Source: Renibacterium sp. | GTDB taxonomy: Bacteria > Actinomycetota > Actinomycetes > Actinomycetales > Micrococcaceae | Direction: 5' to 3' | Length of the DNA: 64,000 bases | NCBI GenBank assembly: GCA_017419405.1 | Contig: JAFOLH010000005.1 | Coordinates: 124,001 to 188,000, forward strand | Shown here: one piece after another, positions 58,059 through 64,000 of the stretch | Layout: every line of letters starts with the position of its first letter | Position numbering within the stretch: position 1 is the stretch's first letter | Translations under genes and position numbers: made by a program | Notes under the pieces: generated by a model | What the model was told of the DNA's origin: nothing | Database searches by the model: none | What the model saw: only the letters and a program-made list of their open reading frames with translations

Positions 58059-58062
<4 letters not shown>
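57106..58062 (+). CDS. cation diffusion facilitator (zinc/cadmium efflux)
   Basis: A 318-residue CDF transporter. The N-terminal tail is His-rich ([20 protein letters not shown]), six helices follow, and the metal site is seen in [16 protein letters not shown] near residue 63 and [16 protein letters not shown] near 167. A cytoplasmic C-terminal domain (about 225-318) has several His and Glu. It exports Zn2+ or similar ions in exchange for protons. TACGAT ends six bases before ATG 57106, so it is likely leaderless. It overlaps pgm by four bases at the 3' ends. Confidence 0.93.
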
Positions 58063-59693
<1,631 letters not shown>

Positions 59694-59748
59694 GCTCTAA
59701 GCATGCCAGAGTGCGCCGCAGCCGGCATCAACCAGCCGCGGCATCCGC

Positions 59749-61218
59749 TCAATGCACTCCGGCCATCAGCTTCCGGATCGGTTTGGTCGAGGCTGCCAGC
59801 GCGATGCCCAGCAGGATCGCGACGCCGCCGATGGTGAGGAAGTACGGCAGCTCGTTTTCGGTGTTGTAATAACCGGCCAGCACTCCGGAAAGCGTGGTGC
59901 CCAGGGAGAGCGAAAGGAAGAACAGCGCCACCATCTGCGTGTGGAAGGCTTTCGGCGCCAGTTTGGTCGCCAGCGAAAGCCCTACCGGGGAGATCAACAG
60001 TTCGGCCATGGTGAACAGGAAGAGGATTCCGGCCAGCGCCAGCAGCGGCACCGACGCAGTGGTGGTCAGCGGAAGGAAGCAGAGGAAGGCTCCGCCCATC
60101 ACGACCAAGGCCAGGGAGAACTTGATCGGCGTGCTCGGCTGCCGGCTGCCCAGCTTGGTCCACAGCGCCGCGAACACCCCGGCGAAGACGATGATGAAGA
60201 TCGGGTTGATCGACTGCACCCAGGCGGCCGGCATTTCCCAACCGAAGAGGTTGCGGTCCAGCCGCTGATCCGCGTAGATCGGCAAGACCGTGAACTGCTG
60301 CTGGAAGAGCGACCAGAATGCGGTGCTCGCGAGGAACAGCGGGATGAACGAGTAGACCCGGCTGCGTTCCAGCCCGGACACCTTTCGGCTGCCCAGGATC
60401 ACGCTGAAATAGGCGATGGTGGCGGCGACGACCACTCCGACGACCACCCATTTGAGGTTCTGTGCCGTGATCCAGCCCAAGAGCACCGCGACCGCGATCG
60501 CCACGACCGCGGCGGCGCCGATCCCGAAGACCATCGGGAATTGCTTCCGGGGCAGTGGGTTGGGCACCGCGCGGGCCTCGTCCGGAAGCGACTTGCGGGT
60601 CAGTGCGTATTGGGTCAGGCCGAGCGCCATGCCCACTGCTGCGGCTCCGAAGCCCCAGTGGAACCCGTAGTCGTTCATCAGCCAACCGGTGACCAACGGG
60701 CCGATGAAACCGCCCGCGTTGATGCCCATGTAGAAGATCGAGAAGCCGGCATCGCGGCGTTCGTCTTTTTCGCTGTACAGCGCACCCACGATCGAACTGG
60801 CGTTGGCCTTCAACCCGCCGGAGCCGACGGCGACCAGGAGCAAGCCGATGCCGAGCCCCAGCGCGCCGGGGATCAAGGCGAGGGCGATGTGGCCGGCCAT
60901 GATCAAGCCGCCGGAGAAGAAGAGGACCCGTTCCGAACCCAGGATCCGGTCGGCCACCCAGGCGCCGAGGATGGTGGACAGGTAGACCACGCCGCCATAG
61001 GAACCGACCAGGCCGGTGGCCGTGATCTTGTCGACGCCGAGCCCGCCGTCGGTCACCGAGAAGTAGATGTAGAAGGCAAGGATCGCTTGCATGCCGTAGT
61101 AGGAGAAGCGTTCCCACAGTTCAATGCTGAACAGGTTGAAAAGCGGGAACGGCTGGCCGAAGAAGGTGCGGCCAGCTGGTTTCTCAGGCGTGACGGCGTG
61201 GTTTGTGTTGATGCTCAC
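59749..61218 (-). CDS. POT family proton-coupled peptide transporter
   Basis: A 489-residue MFS transporter of the POT/PTR family with about fourteen helices. FSIELWERFSYYGMQAILAFYIYF near residue 30 is the ExxERFxYY signature, and FYMGINAGGFIGPLVTGWL near 162 is the second. It imports di- and tripeptides with protons. The GTG start at 61218 has no clear ribosome site; an AAAAAT hexamer lies seven bases upstream. The protein could feed the neighbouring peptidase E gene with peptides. Confidence 0.93.
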   Translation of the reverse strand: MSINTNHAVTPEKPAGRTFFGQPFPLFNLFSIELWERFSYYGMQAILAFYIYFSVTDGGLGVDKITATGLVGSYGGVVYLSTILGAWVADRILGSERVLFFSGGLIMAGHIALALIPGALGLGIGLLLVAVGSGGLKANASSIVGALYSEKDERRDAGFSIFYMGINAGGFIGPLVTGWLMNDYGFHWGFGAAAVGMALGLTQYALTRKSLPDEARAVPNPLPRKQFPMVFGIGAAAVVAIAVAVLLGWITAQNLKWVVVGVVVAATIAYFSVILGSRKVSGLERSRVYSFIPLFLASTAFWSLFQQQFTVLPIYADQRLDRNLFGWEMPAAWVQSINPIFIIVFAGVFAALWTKLGSRQPSTPIKFSLALVVMGGAFLCFLPLTTTASVPLLALAGILFLFTMAELLISPVGLSLATKLAPKAFHTQMVALFFLSLSLGTTLSGVLAGYYNTENELPYFLTIGGVAILLGIALAASTKPIRKLMAGVH

Positions 61219-61291
61219 TTGCTCTATTTTTGCACTCTGTCAGGAGCCTGTCATATTGGCCGCGGTATCCGACCGGGCACTCGGCTTCAAA

Positions 61292-62020
61292 TCAGCTGAG
61301 AAACCGCGGCTCGATTCGTGTTTCCTCGACGGAATCAGCGACCTTCCGCACGATGTAGCCGCCCTTCCCCGCTCGCTCGGCGACCGCCTCCACCAAGCTG
61401 GTGCCGCGATAGACCAGGCCGACGCCGTCGTCCGAACAATGCGTCTCCGGCAACTCGCCGGCGGCCACCAAGGCATGGATCAAGGGCCGTCGCCGGGCCT
61501 CCGAATCGTAGTGCACGCCGTTGCCGTAGGGGAGCAGGGCCAAGCCGTTGCCCACACCGCGCAGCTCCGGGCCGAACGAATCGGTGGTGCCGCCTTGGAA
61601 CCAGCAGATCGAACCGGCAGAAACCCCGCCCAGCACGACGCCGGCTTGCCAGACCCGGCGGAAAATCTGGTCCAGACCGTGCGCCCGCCAGACTGCGAGC
61701 AGATTCACCACCGAGCCGCCGCCTACCCACACCAGGTCCTGGGCCAGCAGATGCGCCTCGATGTCGGGCACGTTCGGCATGCCGAAGAGGTTCAGGTTGG
61801 TCAACTCGAAGCCCGCCACCCGGGCGGCGTCGGCCAGCTGCGCGGCGAACCAGCGCTGATCCCCCGAAGCGGTGCCGAGGTGGGTCACCCTGGGCGCCCG
61901 GCCGGCCACGCCGGAGAGCTCGACGCCGTGGTGCACCAGGGGTGCGAATTCCAGCTCGGTGCGCGCGCCGGGCCAGTAGCCGCCCGAGGTGGCGAGGATC
62001 GTAGGTTCGCTGGCCGCCAT
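61292..62020 (-). CDS. peptidase E / class I glutamine amidotransferase-like (S51)
   Basis: A 242-residue S51-type enzyme. The nucleophile Ser is in VVLGGVSAGSICWFQ near residue 136, and LVWVGGGSVVNLLAVWRAHGLDQIF precedes it near 96. A conserved His is likely in the C-terminal part. Peptidase E cleaves dipeptides with N-terminal aspartate, but cyanophycinase-like members act on other isopeptides. AGGGAG precedes the ATG. It lies upstream of the POT transporter on the same strand, separated by 73 bases. Confidence 0.86.
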   Translation of the reverse strand: MAASEPTILATSGGYWPGARTELEFAPLVHHGVELSGVAGRAPRVTHLGTASGDQRWFAAQLADAARVAGFELTNLNLFGMPNVPDIEAHLLAQDLVWVGGGSVVNLLAVWRAHGLDQIFRRVWQAGVVLGGVSAGSICWFQGGTTDSFGPELRGVGNGLALLPYGNGVHYDSEARRRPLIHALVAAGELPETHCSDDGVGLVYRGTSLVEAVAERAGKGGYIVRKVADSVEETRIEPRFLS

Positions 62021-62128
62021 CTGTTACTCCCTTGCTCCGCAACGGTTCTACCGCCCGATTGATCTCACTATAAGCTGAGGCGCAGACAGTGCAGCAGGCA
62101 AGGAAAGCAACGGAAGGACGATGCCCCG

Positions 62129-62455
62129 ATGAGCGACATCGACAGCGTTTCAGTCGAAGAGCTGGCCGCCGGTACGAAGATCCTGGACGTACGCGAAGCC
62201 TACGAATGGGAAGAAGGGCACATCGCGGGTGCAGTGCACATTCCGCTCGACGAGCTGCCGCTCCGGTTCGAAGAGCTCGATCCGGACGAGGATCTTTACG
62301 TGATCTGCCGCAGCGGCGGCCGGTCTTTCCGAGCGGTGCAGTGGCTCAACGCGCAAGGCTATTCCGCGCTCAACGTCATCGGCGGCATGGGTGCCTGGCA
62401 GGATGCGGACAAACCCATGGTCTCGGAAAACGGCCAGGCCCCGCAGGTGCGTTAG
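62129..62455 (+). CDS. rhodanese-like domain protein
   Basis: A 108-residue single rhodanese domain. KILDVREAYEWEEGHIAGAVHIPLDELPLR near residue 17 and the active loop YVICRSGGRSFRAVQWL near 58 with Cys62 followed by RSGGRS identify it. Such proteins pass sulfur to acceptors or detoxify thiols. The gene is followed by pheA after 26 bases and may be co-transcribed. GGAAGG lies about eleven bases before the ATG. Confidence 0.9.
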   Translation: MSDIDSVSVEELAAGTKILDVREAYEWEEGHIAGAVHIPLDELPLRFEELDPDEDLYVICRSGGRSFRAVQWLNAQGYSALNVIGGMGAWQDADKPMVSENGQAPQVR

Positions 62456-62481
62456 TTGCATTCTCCGAGAGGAATATAAGC

Positions 62482-63402
62482 ATGGATACCTACACGTTCT
62501 TGGGGCCGGAGGGCACCTTCACCGAAATGGCGCTGCTCAAGGTGCCTGGTGCTGCCGAGGCTGTGCGGGTGCCATCGGTGAATGCCGCGGCTGCCTTGGC
62601 GAAAGTGCGGTCCGGTGAATGCGATGCAGCAATGCTCCCGATTGAGAATTCCGTCGAAGGCGGAGTTTCGGCGACGCTCGATGCGATCGCCAGCGGCCAA
62701 GCGCTCCGGATCATCCGCGAGGTGATCGTGCCGGTGAGTTTTGTGCTCGCGGCGAAACCCGGTGTGGACCTCGGATCGGTGGCCCGGGTGGGCACCCATC
62801 CGCACGCCTGGGCGCAAACCCGAATCTGGGCCGACCGAAATATTCCAAACGCGGAATATATTCCGGTGACGTCGACCGGGGCAGCTGCCCATGCCCTGGT
62901 TTCCGAGGCTCCGGATTACCAAGCGGCAATTTGTGCCCGGCCGGTCGCCGAGCGGCTCGGCTTGGCGATCCTGGCCGAGAACATCGAAGACAATTCCGGC
63001 GCGGTGACCCGATTCGTCCTGGTCGCCAGGCCGGGAGCGCTGCCAGAGGCCACCGGCGCGGACAAAACCACCGTGGCGATTCCGCTGCCCGAGGACCGGC
63101 CTGGCGCCTTGATGGAAATCCTGGACCAATTCGCCACCCGGGGCGTCAACTTGAGCCGGATCGAGTCCCGGCCGACCGGCCAGTTCCTGGGCCACTACTT
63201 CTTCAGCATCGATGCCGACGGGCACATCGCCGAGGCCAGGATGGCCGAGGCGCTGCGTGCCCTGCACCGGATCAGTCCGCAGATCCGGTTCATGGGTTCG
63301 TATCCCCGAGCGGACGCGCAAGTCCCGGAGATCCCGGCGCACACCACCGACCGGGTCTTCGACCAGGCGCAGCGCTGGTTCGACGGGCTGCTCGCGGAAT
63401 AG
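62482..63402 (+). CDS. pheA: prephenate dehydratase
   Basis: A 306-residue monofunctional enzyme. The PDT domain (residues 1-180) starts with TYTFLGPEGTFTEMAL, has LPIENSVEGGVSATLDAI near 53 and ends with NIEDNSGAVTRFVLVA near 168. A C-terminal ACT domain (about 195-275) shows DRPGALMEILDQFATRGVNLSRIESRPTG, whose ESRP motif binds phenylalanine for feedback control. It converts prephenate to phenylpyruvate. GAGAGGA precedes ATG 62482; the frame open further upstream is a shadow of the rhodanese gene. Confidence 0.95.
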   Translation: MDTYTFLGPEGTFTEMALLKVPGAAEAVRVPSVNAAAALAKVRSGECDAAMLPIENSVEGGVSATLDAIASGQALRIIREVIVPVSFVLAAKPGVDLGSVARVGTHPHAWAQTRIWADRNIPNAEYIPVTSTGAAAHALVSEAPDYQAAICARPVAERLGLAILAENIEDNSGAVTRFVLVARPGALPEATGADKTTVAIPLPEDRPGALMEILDQFATRGVNLSRIESRPTGQFLGHYFFSIDADGHIAEARMAEALRALHRISPQIRFMGSYPRADAQVPEIPAHTTDRVFDQAQRWFDGLLAE

Positions 63403-63471
63403 GCAATCCGGGCGGATCCCGGGCCAGGCGTCTATGCTTTCCTGCAAGTGGTCGAGTCAACAGGAGGAAGC

Positions 63472-63651
63472 ATGACTGAGAACGTCGATAGCAATGCCGA
63501 CGGCACCATCGTCAACCCGGACGCGGTTTATGATCCGGAACTGGACTATGACGCGGTAGGCGACCTCGGCGACGAGGCCAACGACTTGCGGTTCAATGAA
63601 GAGGAAGCCTTGATCCGGCAGCAGGCGCAACCGGAAGCGGACGCCGAATAG
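63472..63651 (+). CDS. small acidic protein, unknown function
   Basis: A 59-residue, strongly acidic protein (about 20 Asp and Glu residues, hardly any Lys), starting MTENVDSNADGTIVNPDAVYDPELDYD. ATG 63472 follows AGGAGG by six bases, so it is translated well. No membrane helix or signal peptide; it may be intrinsically disordered. No family is recognised. It lies 69 bases after pheA. Confidence 0.65.
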   Translation: MTENVDSNADGTIVNPDAVYDPELDYDAVGDLGDEANDLRFNEEEALIRQQAQPEADAE

Positions 63652-63675
63652 CTCCGGAGCGTTTCATCCGGTCGG

Positions 63676-64000
63676 TCAGGAAGCCCGGGCAGCCCAGCGG
63701 CCGTGTTCTTCGGGGGCGTGATCCGGGTTCACCCGGACGGTGAGCGCGCGTTTTTCGACGGCGACGGTGACCTTGGTGGCTTTGCCCGTCGGATCGCCGT
63801 CGAGCTGGGTCTCTTCCGGCACCGCAGTGCGCAGCACGATGGTTTCGGCGCGGTAGAAGTCGATCACCGGCAGCTTGCGATTGTGCTTGAACAGCACTTT
63901 GCCCATCATCGCGATCCAGCCCAGCGCGCTGCGCGGGCTCATCACGACGACGTCCAGGATCCCGTCGTCGATGAGTGCGCCGGGGATGAAATCGATGCCG
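63676..64000 (-). CDS. diacylglycerol/lipid kinase family protein, C-terminal part
   Basis: The frame runs past the end of the window, so only the last 107 residues are seen. They begin GIDFIPGALIDDGILDVVVMS and contain TVLRTAVPEETQLDGDPTGKATKVTVAVEKRALTV in separated pieces (TAVPEETQLDGDPTGKAT). The DDGxLDV and QLDGD motifs mark the C-terminal domain of DagK/YegS-like lipid kinases, which recycle diacylglycerol in Gram-positive membranes. Confidence 0.85.
   Translation of the reverse strand, partial: GIDFIPGALIDDGILDVVVMSPRSALGWIAMMGKVLFKHNRKLPVIDFYRAETIVLRTAVPEETQLDGDPTGKATKVTVAVEKRALTVRVNPDHAPEEHGRWAARAS

Noticed and set aside
62089-62481. N-terminal extension of prephenate dehydratase
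   Set aside because: It is out-of-frame rhodanese coding sequence; GAGAGGA and ATG 62482 match the family start.

Overview
The window is chromosomal DNA from a high-GC Gram-positive bacterium. The very GC-rich codon use, ngc-type chitin-sugar transport, an ImuA'/ImuB/DnaE2 mutasome, a CsoR copper operon, many start codons without a Shine-Dalgarno sequence, and an AfsA/ScbR pair all point to an actinobacterium. Arthrobacter-like Micrococcaceae fit best, but the species cannot be fixed from sequence alone. No tRNA, rRNA, CRISPR array, insertion sequence or prophage was seen.

Layout. 1-2 kb: end of a MATE exporter and two small membrane proteins. 2-8.3 kb: an amino-sugar locus with a BadF/NagK-type kinase divergent from an RpiR regulator, a SIS protein and the NgcEFG ABC importer, closed by a strong terminator. 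8.3-10 kb: CGNR regulator divergent from an EamA exporter. 10-12.9 kb: csoR-copZ-copA copper efflux with two CsoR boxes. 12.9-16.4 kb: TetR regulator, a previously unlisted 36-residue amphipathic peptide gene, and a MacB-like ABC ATPase and permease. 16.5-23.9 kb: a polyol regulon (ABC importer, SorC regulator, FGGY kinase, mannitol/arabinitol dehydrogenase) tied together by one operator motif. 23.9-29.7 kb: dnaE2-imuB-imuA' with a LexA-like box. 29.8-36.8 kb: VOC protein, FitAB/VapBC toxin-antitoxin, LysR-like sensor domain, trypsin-like protease, BASS transporter, SRAP protein and a secreted subtilase-fold peptidase. 36.8-45.9 kb: RelA/SpoT-domain protein, small enzymes, MarR with an iminopeptidase, VanZ-RDD fusion, sugar kinase, HAD phosphatase and an unknown membrane protein. 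46-54.4 kb: GDPD, glycerate kinase, APC and NCS2 permeases, GntR, rhodanese, Lrp, and a TrxR-like oxidoreductase with an XRE-cupin regulator. 54.4-57.1 kb: a gamma-butyrolactone-type signalling cassette (AfsA-like synthase, ScbR-like receptor, SDR). 57.1-64 kb: CDF transporter, phosphoglucomutase, POT peptide transporter, peptidase E, rhodanese, prephenate dehydratase, a small acidic protein and the end of a lipid kinase.

Most promising for new biology: (i) the AfsA/ScbR/SDR cassette, whose AfsA has lost the conserved Glu of its second hot-dog domain; (ii) the 36-residue peptide behind an ABC exporter, with its own promoter, leader palindrome and terminator; (iii) a shared operator that defines a polyol regulon; (iv) at least a dozen genes with a TANNNT-like hexamer 6-7 nt before the start codon and no ribosome binding site, which points to widespread leaderless transcription.
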